Shown piece after piece: positions 25,088 to 34,205 of a DNA stretch of 64,000 nucleotides. Below the pieces are notes generated by a model. It made no database searches and had not been told where the DNA came from. It saw only the letters and a program-made list of their open reading frames with translations. The translations under genes and the position numbers were made by a program. How positions within the stretch are numbered: position 1 is the stretch's first letter; every line of letters starts with the position of its first letter. This DNA is from Janthinobacterium lividum (GTDB taxonomy: Bacteria > Pseudomonadota > Gammaproteobacteria > Burkholderiales > Burkholderiaceae_D), in assembly GCF_034424625.1 (NCBI RefSeq), contig NZ_CP139976.1, positions 3,782,001 through 3,846,000 of the forward strand, given 5' to 3'.

Positions 25088-25966
25088 ATGAAAAACAAGA
25101 CGGGCACGGGCCAGGCGCAGCAACTGGCAGGCATCATCAACGAGCACCACACGGACCTGCTGGACGGCTGGATGGCCGGCCTGATCGCCCGCCTGGTGCG
25201 CCGCGACAAGATCGCCGAGAACGAGCTGCGCCAGCAGGCATCGCAATTCCTGCCGCTGCTGGCGGGCGCGCTGGAAAGCGGCGACTCGTTCGACATCGAA
25301 GGCGGCGCCTGGGACGATACGCGCCAGCTGATCGCGGAGATATCGCAGTCGCGCGTGCGCCAGGGCTATTCGCCGATCGACACGGCCAGCTTCATGTTTG
25401 CCCTCAAGGAGCCGCTGTTCGCCTACCTGCGCAAGGCAATCACGGCGCATCCGGAGCAACTGGGCGACGCCATCGTCAGCACCAGCAAGCTGTTCGATGA
25501 ACTGGGCCTGCTGACCATCGCCATCTACCAGAAAGCGCGCGAACAGGTGATTTTGCGCCAGCAGCAGGAATTGCTGGAGCTCTCAACGCCCGTGGTGCAG
25601 CTGTGGCAAAACGTGCTGGCCCTGCCCCTGATCGGCACCCTCGACAGCGCGCGCACGCAGGTGGTGATGGAAAGCCTGCTGCAAAAGATCGTCGACACGG
25701 GCGCCCTGATCGCCATCATCGATATCACGGGCGTGCCTACCGTCGACACCCTGGTGGCGCAGCATCTGCTGAAAACCATCGCCGCCGCGCGCCTGATGGG
25801 CGCCGACTGCATCATCAGCGGCATCCGCCCGCAGATCGCGCAAACCATCGTGCACCTGGGCGTCAACCTGGAAGACGTGATGACCAAGGCCACGCTGGCC
25901 GACGCATTCGTCGTGGCCCTGAAACGCACGGGGTCCAGCATCACCTACCAGCAGCAACAACACTGA
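25088..25966 (+). CDS. rsbR: stressosome sensor RsbR
   Basis: A 292-aa RsbRD-type protein. Residues 10-150 are the helical RsbRD sensor domain (IINEHHTDLLDGWMAGL); residues 165-280 are a STAS domain. The phosphorylatable threonines known from Bacillus RsbRA are conserved as Thr221 (TGVPTVDTLVAQ) and Thr253 (RPQIAQTIVHLG). The start at 25088 lies six bases after AAGG; an ATG two codons earlier would be too close. It is the first gene of a six-gene operon; a TATAAT at 25017-25022 is a possible -10 element without an obvious -35. The N-terminal domain is not a globin or PAS, so its signal is unknown. Confidence 0.92.
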   Translation: MKNKTGTGQAQQLAGIINEHHTDLLDGWMAGLIARLVRRDKIAENELRQQASQFLPLLAGALESGDSFDIEGGAWDDTRQLIAEISQSRVRQGYSPIDTASFMFALKEPLFAYLRKAITAHPEQLGDAIVSTSKLFDELGLLTIAIYQKAREQVILRQQQELLELSTPVVQLWQNVLALPLIGTLDSARTQVVMESLLQKIVDTGALIAIIDITGVPTVDTLVAQHLLKTIAAARLMGADCIISGIRPQIAQTIVHLGVNLEDVMTKATLADAFVVALKRTGSSITYQQQQH

Positions 25967-25973
25967 GGCGCCT

Positions 25974-26336
25974 ATGGAAAGAATCCCCATTTTACGCATG
26001 GGCCGGCTGCTGCTGGTGACGATCCAGGTGGACATGCATGACCGCCTGGCGATGACCTTGCAGGATGACCTGACCACCCGCATCGTGACGGACCGCGCCA
26101 CGGGCGTGCTGATCGACATTTCCGCGCTCGACATCGTCGACTCCTTCATCGGCCGCATGATCAGCAATACGGCGGCGATGGCGAAAATCCTCGACGCGCG
26201 CACCGTCGTCGTCGGCATGCAGCCAGCCGTCGCCATCACCCTCGTGGAACTGGGGCTGACGCTGGAAGGCGTGAGCACGGCGCTCAACGTGGAGCTGGGC
26301 ATCAAGCTGCTGGAACGGGGCGGCGCATGCGCATGA
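25974..26336 (+). CDS. rsbS: stressosome scaffold RsbS
   Basis: A 120-aa single STAS domain. The phosphorylation site equivalent to Bacillus Ser59 is Ser57 in LIDISALDIVDSFIGR. RsbS forms the stressosome core with RsbR and sequesters the kinase RsbT until it is phosphorylated. It begins 8 bp after rsbR, with GAGG near the ATG. Confidence 0.92.
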   Translation: MERIPILRMGRLLLVTIQVDMHDRLAMTLQDDLTTRIVTDRATGVLIDISALDIVDSFIGRMISNTAAMAKILDARTVVVGMQPAVAITLVELGLTLEGVSTALNVELGIKLLERGGACA

Positions 26337-26346
26337 CGGGGGCGCC

Positions 26347-26781
26347 GTGCTAGGCGCGCAGGAGCAGGCTGGAGTGCAGCAGGCGCAGCAGATTCTGCCC
26401 CTGCACAGCGACGAAGACGTCGTACGGTTGCGCAAGCAGGTACGCGACAGCATGGTCGCCATGGGTTTTGGCCTGATCGAACAGACCAAGATCATCACGG
26501 CGGCCAGCGAGCTGGCGCGCAATACCCTGCGCTACGGCGGCGGGGGCGAAGCGCGCATCGCGCGCGTCAGCGATGGCGCGCGCCAGGGACTGGAGCTGCG
26601 CTTTGTCGATGCGGGACCGGGCATCGAAGATATTCCCCTGGCGCTGACCGATGGCTATACCAGCGGCGGCGGGCTGGGACTGGGGCTGGGCGGCGCCAAG
26701 CGCCTGGCCGACGCATTTCACATCGACACGGCGCCTGGCGCGGGCACCACCGTCACCATCGCGAAATGGAAGCTGTTTTGA
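26347..26781 (+). CDS. rsbT: switch kinase RsbT
   Basis: A 144-aa GHKL serine/threonine kinase. ATP-site motifs: N-box ASELARNTLRYG, G1 DAGPGIED and G2 GGGLGLGLGGAKRL. In stressosomes it phosphorylates RsbS and RsbR and, on release, activates a downstream partner. The start is a GTG at 26347; an alternative GTG at 26374, about eight bases after GGAG, may be the true one. It overlaps the next gene by 16 bp. Confidence 0.9.
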   Translation: MLGAQEQAGVQQAQQILPLHSDEDVVRLRKQVRDSMVAMGFGLIEQTKIITAASELARNTLRYGGGGEARIARVSDGARQGLELRFVDAGPGIEDIPLALTDGYTSGGGLGLGLGGAKRLADAFHIDTAPGAGTTVTIAKWKLF

Positions 26782-27872
26782 ACCACCTCGAGCAAGCCCC
26801 TGACATCGTCAGGCAACGCAGTTTTCCCATCGGCGAACCGAGCGAGATCGCCGCGGCCCGCCGCGCCGGCAACGAACTGGCGCGCCGCATCGGCTTCGAT
26901 GACGTGCGCACGGGCCAGCTGGCCATCATCATCAGCGAGGCGGCGACCAACATCGTCAAGCACGCGCAGCGCGGCGAAATCCTGCTGCGCAAGGTGCTGC
27001 GCGGCGGTACCAGCGGCATCGAAGTGCTGGCCATCGACAACGGCCCCGGCATGGCCAACGTGCGCCAGCACATGCAGGACGGCCATTCCACCACGGGCAC
27101 CTACGGCGTGGGACTGGGCGCGATACGCCGCCTGAGCCAGGAATTCGACCTGTACACGGCGCCTGGCAAGGGCACGGTGCTGATGGTGGTGGTCTGGGGA
27201 CCGAACGCCAGCAGCGCCATCCCGGCCAGTCCGAACTGGCAGATCGGCGCCGTCTGCCTGCCGCTGGCCTCGGAACAGGTGTGCGGCGACGCCTGGAACG
27301 TGGTTTGCGAAGGCCATGAACTGAGCCTGATGGTGGCCGATGGCCTGGGCCACGGCCCCCTGGCGGCACGCGCGTCAGAATGCGCCAGCGCCCTGCTGGA
27401 ACACAGCACGCCCGGCTTGCCGCCCCTGCCCGCCCCCTTCATCGAACTGGCCCACGGTGCCCTGCGTGCCACGCGCGGCGCGGCCCTGGCGGTGGCGCAT
27501 ATCGACAGTGCTCGCCGCGAATTGCGCTATGCGGGCGTGGGCAATATCGCCGCCTGCGCCTTCGATGCGCAGCAGCGCCGGCATCTGCTGTCGCATAACG
27601 GCATCGTCGGCAGCAATCTGCGCAAGGTGCAGGAGTTTTGCTTTCCATGGCAGCAGGCCACGACACTGATCATGCATTCGGACGGCTTGCACACGCGCTG
27701 GGACCTGGAGCGCTATCCGGGCCTGGCGCAATGCCACCCCAGCCTCGTCGCCGCCGTGCTGTACCGCGATTTTGCGCGCGGGCGCGACGACGTCACGGTG
27801 GTGGTGCTGCGCGAACATGAGGAACACCAGGCTATGACAGCAGAAACAGCGGAAGGGACAGGTGCGGCATGA
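26766..27872 (+). CDS. RsbT-like ATPase fused to RsbX/SpoIIE-type phosphatase
   Basis: A 368-aa fusion. Residues 1-145 are a second anti-sigma/RsbT-like GHKL domain (SEAATNIVKHA, IDNGPGMANV, GTYGVGLGAIRRL). Residues about 155-355 are a PP2C/SpoIIE phosphatase like RsbX: metal-binding VADGLGHGPLAARA, the central AGVGNIAAC, and SDGLHTRWD ... GRDDVTVVVL. In Bacillus, RsbX dephosphorylates RsbR and RsbS to reset the stressosome. Here kinase and phosphatase activities would sit on one chain. It overlaps both neighbours (16 and 4 bp). Confidence 0.88.
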   Translation: MEAVLNHLEQAPDIVRQRSFPIGEPSEIAAARRAGNELARRIGFDDVRTGQLAIIISEAATNIVKHAQRGEILLRKVLRGGTSGIEVLAIDNGPGMANVRQHMQDGHSTTGTYGVGLGAIRRLSQEFDLYTAPGKGTVLMVVVWGPNASSAIPASPNWQIGAVCLPLASEQVCGDAWNVVCEGHELSLMVADGLGHGPLAARASECASALLEHSTPGLPPLPAPFIELAHGALRATRGAALAVAHIDSARRELRYAGVGNIAACAFDAQQRRHLLSHNGIVGSNLRKVQEFCFPWQQATTLIMHSDGLHTRWDLERYPGLAQCHPSLVAAVLYRDFARGRDDVTVVVLREHEEHQAMTAETAEGTGAA

Positions 27873-29692
27873 CACAACGCATATTGACAGCCCATATCGG
27901 CAGCGAACTCGATGTGGTGGGCGCACGCCAGCGCGCGCGGCAGATCGCCGCCCTGTGCGGCTTCGGCGTGCAGGACCAGGTGCGCATCGCCACGGCAGTA
28001 TCGGAACTGGCGCGCAACGTCTACAACTATGCCGGCAGCGGCAAGGTGCATTTCGCCATCGATGGCCAGACGGCGCCGCAGGTGCTCAGCATCCGCATCG
28101 AGGACCAAGGCCCCGGCATCGCGCAGCTCGACAAGATACTGGCCGGCACCTATCGCTCGCCGACAGGCATGGGCCTGGGCATCCTGGGCGCCCAGCGCCT
28201 GATGGACCGCTGCCATATCCACAGCACGCCGGGCGACGGCACGCAGATCACCTTGCACAAGCTGTTCCCCCGCGACGCGCCCCTGCTCGACGGCGCCACG
28301 ATCGGCGTGCTGTCCGGCAGCCTGCAGGCGCTGCCGCCGGATATCACGCTGTCCGAAGTGCAGCAGCAGAACCGCGAACTCCTGAGCACCCTGGCCGAAC
28401 TGAAGACGCGCCAGGACGATCTGCTGCAGCTGACGCGCGAACTGGAAGACACCAACCGGGGCGTGGTGGCGCTATTCGCGGAGCTGGACGAGAAAGCCGA
28501 CCACCTGCGCCGCGCCGACCAGATGAAATCGCGCTTCCTGTCCAACATGAGCCATGAATTCCGCACCCCGCTCAGCTCCATCCGCGCCCTGTCCAAGCTG
28601 CTGCTCGACCGTATCGACGGCGAGCTGTCCGAGGAACAGGAAAAGCAGGTGCTGTTCATCCTGCAAAGCGCCGTCAGCCTGAGCGAGCTGGTCAACGACC
28701 TGCTGGACCTGGCCAAGATCGAGGCGGGCAAGGTCGACGTGCATGCCAACAGCTTCCAGGTGGCCGACCTGTTCAGCGCCCTGCGCGGCATGCTGCGCCC
28801 GCTGCTGGTGTCCGAGTCGCTGATCTTGACCTTCATCGACCCCGACCCGGCGCTGCACATTCACACGGATGAAGGCAAACTGTCGCAAATCCTGCGCAAC
28901 TTCATCGCCAACGCCCTGAAGTTCACGGAAGCGGGCGCCATCATCGTCAGCGCCACGCCCTTGCCGGAGCAGGATGCCATCCGCTTTTCCGTCTCCGACA
29001 CGGGCCTGGGCATCGCCGCCGAAGACGTGCAGCTGATCTTCGAGGAATTCAGTCAGGTGGAAAACCACATGCAGCGCAAGGTCAAGGGCACGGGCCTGGG
29101 CCTGCCCCTGTGCCGCAACCTGGCCACCCTGCTCAATGGCACGGTGAGCGTGGAAAGCACGCCCGGCGAGGGCTCGCTGTTTTCCGTCGTCCTGCCCGCC
29201 AGCTACCATGCGCCCGAAGGCAGCCTGCCGCCGAGCGCGCCAGCCAACGACAATGGCAACGACCAGCGCATAGGCGTGCTGGTGGTAGAAGACAATCCAC
29301 CCGTGCGCCTGCTGTATGAAAAATTTTTGGCCGGCAGCGAATTTCGCGTGGTCCCCGCGCGCAGCGTGCGCGAAGCGCAGGAGCGCTGGGAGCAGCAGCG
29401 CCCGGCCGCCGTCATCCTCGACATCATGCTGCACGGCGAAACGGCCTGGCACTGGCTGGCCGAACTGAAAAACGACCCGCTGCGGCGCCAGGTGCCCGTC
29501 ATCGTCGCCACCGAGATCGACGACGTGCGCAAGGGCCTGGCCCTGGGCGCCGACGCCTACTACGTCAAGCCGCTGTCGCGCCAGCAATTGCTGGCAACCC
29601 TGCGCGCGCTGATCGGCAACCAACACCACCGGCAAGAGCCGGTTCCGCCGCAAGGCACAACCACCTGGGACAATGCGCATGCTACCGGATAA
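27869..29692 (+). CDS. hybrid histidine kinase with N-terminal RsbT-like domain
   Basis: A 607-aa soluble kinase. Residues 1-135 are a third RsbT-like GHKL domain (VSELARNVYNYAG, DQGPGIAQ, GMGLGILGAQRL). A coiled coil spans about 155-215. The HisKA H-box FLSNMSHEFRTPLSS has the phospho-acceptor His229; the catalytic ATPase shows NALKF, DTGLGI and GTGLGLPLC. A C-terminal receiver has Asp518 in AVILDIMLHGE. No membrane segment is seen, so its input is probably the stressosome itself through the RsbT-like domain. It overlaps its neighbours by 4 and 20 bp. Confidence 0.9.
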   Translation: MTQRILTAHIGSELDVVGARQRARQIAALCGFGVQDQVRIATAVSELARNVYNYAGSGKVHFAIDGQTAPQVLSIRIEDQGPGIAQLDKILAGTYRSPTGMGLGILGAQRLMDRCHIHSTPGDGTQITLHKLFPRDAPLLDGATIGVLSGSLQALPPDITLSEVQQQNRELLSTLAELKTRQDDLLQLTRELEDTNRGVVALFAELDEKADHLRRADQMKSRFLSNMSHEFRTPLSSIRALSKLLLDRIDGELSEEQEKQVLFILQSAVSLSELVNDLLDLAKIEAGKVDVHANSFQVADLFSALRGMLRPLLVSESLILTFIDPDPALHIHTDEGKLSQILRNFIANALKFTEAGAIIVSATPLPEQDAIRFSVSDTGLGIAAEDVQLIFEEFSQVENHMQRKVKGTGLGLPLCRNLATLLNGTVSVESTPGEGSLFSVVLPASYHAPEGSLPPSAPANDNGNDQRIGVLVVEDNPPVRLLYEKFLAGSEFRVVPARSVREAQERWEQQRPAAVILDIMLHGETAWHWLAELKNDPLRRQVPVIVATEIDDVRKGLALGADAYYVKPLSRQQLLATLRALIGNQHHRQEPVPPQGTTTWDNAHATG

Positions 29693-31193
29693 CAACAGCG
29701 ATGCTCTGATCCTGAACGTCGATGACAGCGACGGCGCACGCTACGCCAAGTCGCGCATCCTCAAACGCGCCGGCTTCAAGGTCATCGAAGCCTCGAACGG
29801 GGGAGACGCACTGCTGCGCGCCCGCCAGGACCGCCCCAACCTGATCCTCCTCGACGTCAAGCTGCCCGATATCAACGGCCTGGAAGTGTGCCGCCAATTG
29901 AAGGGCGGCACCGAGACGAACACCATCCTGGTGCTGCAGACGTCCGCTTCCTGCATCGGCTCCGCCGACAAGATCCGCGCCCTCGACGGCGGCGCCGACA
30001 ATTACCTGGTCGAGCCGATCGAGGCCGATGAACTGATCGCCAACGTCAAGGCGCTGCTGCGCCTGGGCCGCGTCGAGCGCGCGCTGCGCGACGTGGACCG
30101 CCGCAAGGATGAATTCCTGGCCACTCTCGCGCACGAATTGCGCAACCCGCTGGGTCCCATCCGCACGGCGCTGGCCCTGCTGTGCAAGCTCGATCCCGTC
30201 GTGCCGGCCATCCAGGACAATGCGCGCCGCACCATTGGCCGCCACACGGACCACCTGGTGCGCCTGGTGGACGACCTGCTCGACGTGTCGCGCATTTCGC
30301 AGGGCAAAATCTCGCTGCAATGGGAAAGCGTGAGCCTGGCCAGCGTCATCCGCAGCGCGCTGGAAACGAGTTCGCACAGCGTCGAGGCGCGCGGCCATGC
30401 GCTGGACGTGAACCTGCCCCAGGAAGAACTGTGGGTCTGCGGCGACGCCGTGCGCCTGTCGCAGATCGTCGCCAACCTGCTGCTCAACGCGGCCAAGTTC
30501 ACGGCGCCGGGCGGGCGCATCGCCATTAGCGCCGGGCGCGAAGGCGACAACGTGCGCATCCGCCTGAGCGACAACGGCATCGGCATCGCCGCCGCCAGCA
30601 TCGACAGCATCTTCGGCCTGTTCGAGCAGAGCGGCCATTCGCCCGACCGGGTGCAGGATGGCCTGGGCATCGGCCTGTCGCTGGTGCGCAACCTGGTGAC
30701 CTTGCACGGCGGCCAGGTCAGCGTGCACAGCCCCGGCGTGGGACTGGGCAGCACCTTCGAAGTCATCCTGCCGCTCGACGCCAACGTGCCGCTGCCAGCC
30801 GCGCCAGTGCCGGAGGCGGCCACCGGCGGCAGCCAGCGCATCCTCGTCGTCGACGACAATTGCGATGCGGCCGACACCCTGGCCGAATTGCTGGAAATGT
30901 ACGGCCACACGGTGCGCACGGCCTACACGGGAATACAAGCCACCGAGCGGACCCTGGAATTCAAGCCCGACATCGTCTTTCTCGACATCGGCCTGCCCGA
31001 TATGAGCGGCTACGACGTGGCCGTCAAACTGCGCCAGCTGCCGATACCGCAGCAATTCCTGCTCGTCGCGCTGACCGGCTACGGCCAGGAACACGACCGC
31101 CAGGCGGCCCTGCAGGCCGGTTTCAACGAGCACTTCGCCAAGCCTGTCGATTTCGGCAAGCTGGCCATGCTGGGATTGCATATCGCCCCCTGA
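29673..31193 (+). CDS. REC-histidine kinase-REC signalling protein
   Basis: A 506-aa soluble protein. Receiver 1 (residues 10-130, Asp61 in LILLDVKLPDING), HisKA (His154 in ATLAHELRNPLG), ATPase core (NAAKF, DNGIGIA, GLGIGLSL), receiver 2 (residues 390-500, Asp438 in IVFLDIGLPDMSG). It begins 20 bp inside the previous gene and closes the stressosome operon. It has no DNA-binding or diguanylate cyclase output, so the final target lies elsewhere. A second ATG two codons in is possible. Confidence 0.9.
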   Translation: MRMLPDNNSDALILNVDDSDGARYAKSRILKRAGFKVIEASNGGDALLRARQDRPNLILLDVKLPDINGLEVCRQLKGGTETNTILVLQTSASCIGSADKIRALDGGADNYLVEPIEADELIANVKALLRLGRVERALRDVDRRKDEFLATLAHELRNPLGPIRTALALLCKLDPVVPAIQDNARRTIGRHTDHLVRLVDDLLDVSRISQGKISLQWESVSLASVIRSALETSSHSVEARGHALDVNLPQEELWVCGDAVRLSQIVANLLLNAAKFTAPGGRIAISAGREGDNVRIRLSDNGIGIAAASIDSIFGLFEQSGHSPDRVQDGLGIGLSLVRNLVTLHGGQVSVHSPGVGLGSTFEVILPLDANVPLPAAPVPEAATGGSQRILVVDDNCDAADTLAELLEMYGHTVRTAYTGIQATERTLEFKPDIVFLDIGLPDMSGYDVAVKLRQLPIPQQFLLVALTGYGQEHDRQAALQAGFNEHFAKPVDFGKLAMLGLHIAP

Positions 31194-31264
31194 GCGGGGC
31201 GGCGGCTGCCTGCGGCCAGGGCGTCGGCTATAATCGGCGGCCGCCTCACCTCTGGAACCATGAC

Positions 31265-32386
31265 ATGACCACCCGCACGCCGCTGCTGCGCATCACCATG
31301 ATACTGGGCGCCCTGCACGCCCTGCTGGGCTGGCTGCTGTTGCCTTCGCTGCCCGTCGGCCTGGCCGGCTGGCTGCTGGGCGGCCTGGTCTTGCTGGCGT
31401 CGACCATGCTCATGCCGATGACGATCTTTGCCCGCGCCGTCACCAACGATGCGCGCCTGGCCGACCGTTTGAGCTGGGCCGGTTCCCTGTGCATGGGCTT
31501 TTTTTCCTCGCTGTTCGTGCTCGCCGTGCTGCGCGAACTCACCTTGCTGATTCCCGCCGCCCGCCAGCACGCGCAGGCGTCCGCCATCGCCGTCCTCGTC
31601 CTGGCCCTGCTGGCCACCGTCGTCGGCTTCATCAACGCCCGCCGCGTGGCGCGCGTACGCGAAGTGACAGTGCCCATCGCGGGCCTGCCGGCCGCCTTGC
31701 AGGGCTTGACCATCGTGCAGCTGAGCGACATCCACGTGGGCGCCACCATCAAGCGCGCCTACGTGCAGGCCATCGTCGCGCGCACCAATGGCCTGCAGCC
31801 CGACATCATCGCCATCACGGGCGACGTGGTCGACGGCACGGTGGCGCAACTGGGCAGCCATACGGCGCCGTTGGGCGAGCTGCGCGCGCGCCATGGCGTC
31901 TTCCTCGTCACGGGCAACCACGAGTACTATTCGGGCGCCGCGCCGTGGGTGGCGGAATTTCGTCGCCTGGGCTTGCGCGTGCTGATGAACGAACATGCGG
32001 TGCTCGAGCACGACGGCGCGCGCCTGGCGCTGGCCGGCGTGACCGATTTCAATGCCGCCGCCTTCGACCCTGCCCAGAAAAGCGACCCGCAGGCCGCCAT
32101 CGCCGGGGCGCCGGCCGACATCCCCCGCATCCTGCTGGCGCACCAGCCGCGCAGCGCGCCCGAGGCGGAAGCGGCCGGCTACGACCTGCAACTGTCGGGC
32201 CATACGCACGGCGGCCAGTTCTGGCCATGGAATCTGTTCGTGCCGCTGCAGCAGCCCTACGTGGCGGGCTTGCACCGGCAAGGCCGGCTGTGGATTTATG
32301 TCAGCCGCGGCACCGGTTACTGGGGTCCGCCGAAACGCATCGGCGCGCCGGCGGAGATTACGCTACTCAGGCTGGTGGCGGCGTAG
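31265..32386 (+). CDS. membrane-anchored metallophosphoesterase (YkuE-like)
   Basis: A 373-aa protein with about four N-terminal transmembrane helices (residues 10-145) and a calcineurin-like phosphoesterase domain. Metal-ligand motifs in order: LSDIHVG, ITGDVVDG, TGNHEYY, LAHQPRSAP and SGHTHGGQFWP. Relatives include YkuE-type enzymes; the substrate is unknown. The start is the ATG at 31265. It follows the stressosome operon by 71 bp and may have its own promoter. Confidence 0.88.
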   Translation: MTTRTPLLRITMILGALHALLGWLLLPSLPVGLAGWLLGGLVLLASTMLMPMTIFARAVTNDARLADRLSWAGSLCMGFFSSLFVLAVLRELTLLIPAARQHAQASAIAVLVLALLATVVGFINARRVARVREVTVPIAGLPAALQGLTIVQLSDIHVGATIKRAYVQAIVARTNGLQPDIIAITGDVVDGTVAQLGSHTAPLGELRARHGVFLVTGNHEYYSGAAPWVAEFRRLGLRVLMNEHAVLEHDGARLALAGVTDFNAAAFDPAQKSDPQAAIAGAPADIPRILLAHQPRSAPEAEAAGYDLQLSGHTHGGQFWPWNLFVPLQQPYVAGLHRQGRLWIYVSRGTGYWGPPKRIGAPAEITLLRLVAA

Positions 32387-32389
32387 CAC

Positions 32390-33142
32390 CTAGTCGGCCC
32401 AACTGGCCATCCACGCCTCGAAACGCGCCACCACCGCCGGCGGATTCAGGCGCGCCATGGCGCCGTCCACTGCTTCGCTGTCGCTGACCTCGAACAGCAG
32501 CACGCTCCCGTCGCGCCGGGCACCCGCACCGAATATGCCTTCGGCGTCCAGCTGCGCCAGCGCCGCGATGCAGGCGTCGAACACCCCAGTGCGAAAGGTG
32601 GCGAAATCCACGTCGAACGGCAGCTCGCGGTGCGCCTGCAGCAGCAAGCGGTAGGCGCTGTCGAAGTAGGCGCCCCCTTCGTCAAATGCCCATTCGGCCG
32701 GGTTCCACAGCATCTCTTCGCCGTATTCCGAGGCGGCCAGCGCTTCGCGGCTATTCGCCATGGGGCCGATGGTCATGGCACTGTCGTCGCTCACGAGGGC
32801 GAAGGCGTCGATGTGCTGGTCCGGATGCGCACGGCGCACGGCATCGACAGCCTGGCGCGCGGCGTGCGCCACCAGGGTTTGCAGCAGCGCGAAATCGAAG
32901 ACGGCCGGGTCGATCGGCATGGCGCGCGCCAGGGCATAACCGTCGGCCAGCGCTGCATGGCAGTGGGCCAGGTAGGCTGCGTGCGCCTGCGCCTCGCTGG
33001 CGTAGTCGTGGCGCGTCTCCGCGCCCCAGGTCATGGCCGCGCCGCCGGCCGTCCAGACGCTCGTGCCGAAGACGCGCGCTTCGCGGAAATGCAGGGGTTG
33101 ATCGCCGTCAAAGGTGTAAAACAGGCTGTAGTTACTATGCAT
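32390..33142 (-). CDS. DUF4303-like protein
   Basis: A 250-aa soluble protein of unknown function. The pattern HPDQHIDAFALVSDDSAMTIGPMAN followed by LWNPAEWAFDEGG fits DUF4303 proteins, some of which occur near polymorphic toxin loci. It is convergent with the phosphoesterase (3-bp gap) and 16 bp downstream of the LysR gene on the same strand. No toxin gene is adjacent. Confidence 0.6.
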   Translation of the reverse strand: MHSNYSLFYTFDGDQPLHFREARVFGTSVWTAGGAAMTWGAETRHDYASEAQAHAAYLAHCHAALADGYALARAMPIDPAVFDFALLQTLVAHAARQAVDAVRRAHPDQHIDAFALVSDDSAMTIGPMANSREALAASEYGEEMLWNPAEWAFDEGGAYFDSAYRLLLQAHRELPFDVDFATFRTGVFDACIAALAQLDAEGIFGAGARRDGSVLLFEVSDSEAVDGAMARLNPPAVVARFEAWMASWAD

Positions 33143-33158
33143 GGGAATTGTTCATCGT

Positions 33159-34082
33159 TTAATCGGGCCGTATCTGCGCGGCGAAATCGCGCTGGCGGAA
33201 CTGCTCCAGCAGGAAATCGACGAACACGCGCGTCTTCGCGGGCAAGAGCTTCTTGCTGGGATAGTACACGGACAGGGGACCGGAATCGGCATGCCAGCCA
33301 GGCAGCAGCCGGACCAGGGCGCCGCTGCGCAGATGGGCCAGCGCGTGCGGCATGGGCAGCAGCGCCACGCCGACGCCGAGGATGGCCGCCTGCGCCATCG
33401 CTTCCGGATCGTCGAAGATGGCGCGCGGCCGGCATTCGGCCACGCCTTCGCCGCCGGAACCATCGCGCAGTATCCAGCTGCGCAATCTGCCGCTGCCGGC
33501 CGAGCGGCGCGCCACGCCGTCGAAGTGCGCCAGGTCCGACGGGTGCACGGGCAGGATTTTCCCCTGCATGAAGGCGGGCGACGCCGTGGCGACGATGTGG
33601 GCGTGGCCCAGTTCGCGCGCCACCACGCCGGGTGTCAGCTCGATGCCGCCGCCGATGGCCACGTCAAACCCTTCGCCGATCAGGTCCACTTGCCGGTTAT
33701 CGAAATGGCAGTCGGGAATGACGCCCGGGTAACGCGCGATGAAGTCGCCCAGCAGCGGCACCACGTAGCTGCGTCCGAACGACGGCGCCATGCTGATCTT
33801 CAGTATGCCGGCCGGCTGGCCGCCTTCTTCGGCCACGCCGGCGATCGCCTCGCGCAAGGTGGTCAGGGCGCCGCCGATCTGCTGCAGGAAGCGCTCGCCC
33901 CCTTCCGTCAGGGTCAGGCGGCGCGTGCTGCGCTGGAACAGCCGCAATCCCAGGCTCGCTTCCAGCCGCGCCACGTTCTTGCTGACGGCCGCCGGCGTCA
34001 GCCCCAGGCGGCGCGCGGCGGCCGAAAAACTGCCCAGCTCGGCAGACAGCACGAAGGATTGCAAGTGATTGAGAGCGTCCAT
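33159..34082 (-). CDS. LysR-family regulator
   Basis: A 307-aa LysR-type regulator: N-terminal winged helix (SFSAAARRLGLTPAAVSKNVARLEASLGLRLFQ split over residues 18-50) and a C-terminal ligand-binding domain. It is divergent from the SDR gene across a 123-bp gap, the classical layout for a LysR regulator and its target. The ligand is unknown. Confidence 0.9.
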   Translation of the reverse strand: MDALNHLQSFVLSAELGSFSAAARRLGLTPAAVSKNVARLEASLGLRLFQRSTRRLTLTEGGERFLQQIGGALTTLREAIAGVAEEGGQPAGILKISMAPSFGRSYVVPLLGDFIARYPGVIPDCHFDNRQVDLIGEGFDVAIGGGIELTPGVVARELGHAHIVATASPAFMQGKILPVHPSDLAHFDGVARRSAGSGRLRSWILRDGSGGEGVAECRPRAIFDDPEAMAQAAILGVGVALLPMPHALAHLRSGALVRLLPGWHADSGPLSVYYPSKKLLPAKTRVFVDFLLEQFRQRDFAAQIRPD

Positions 34083-34205
34083 GCGCCTATTCTACCCGCT
34101 CAGCTGATACCAATGGTTGAAAGTAATTGTAGCGATTCATGGCTAGCGCGGCAGGAATGAAAGGCAGATACTGAACTCCTCGACTCCTCACTTAGAAAGC
34201 ACATC

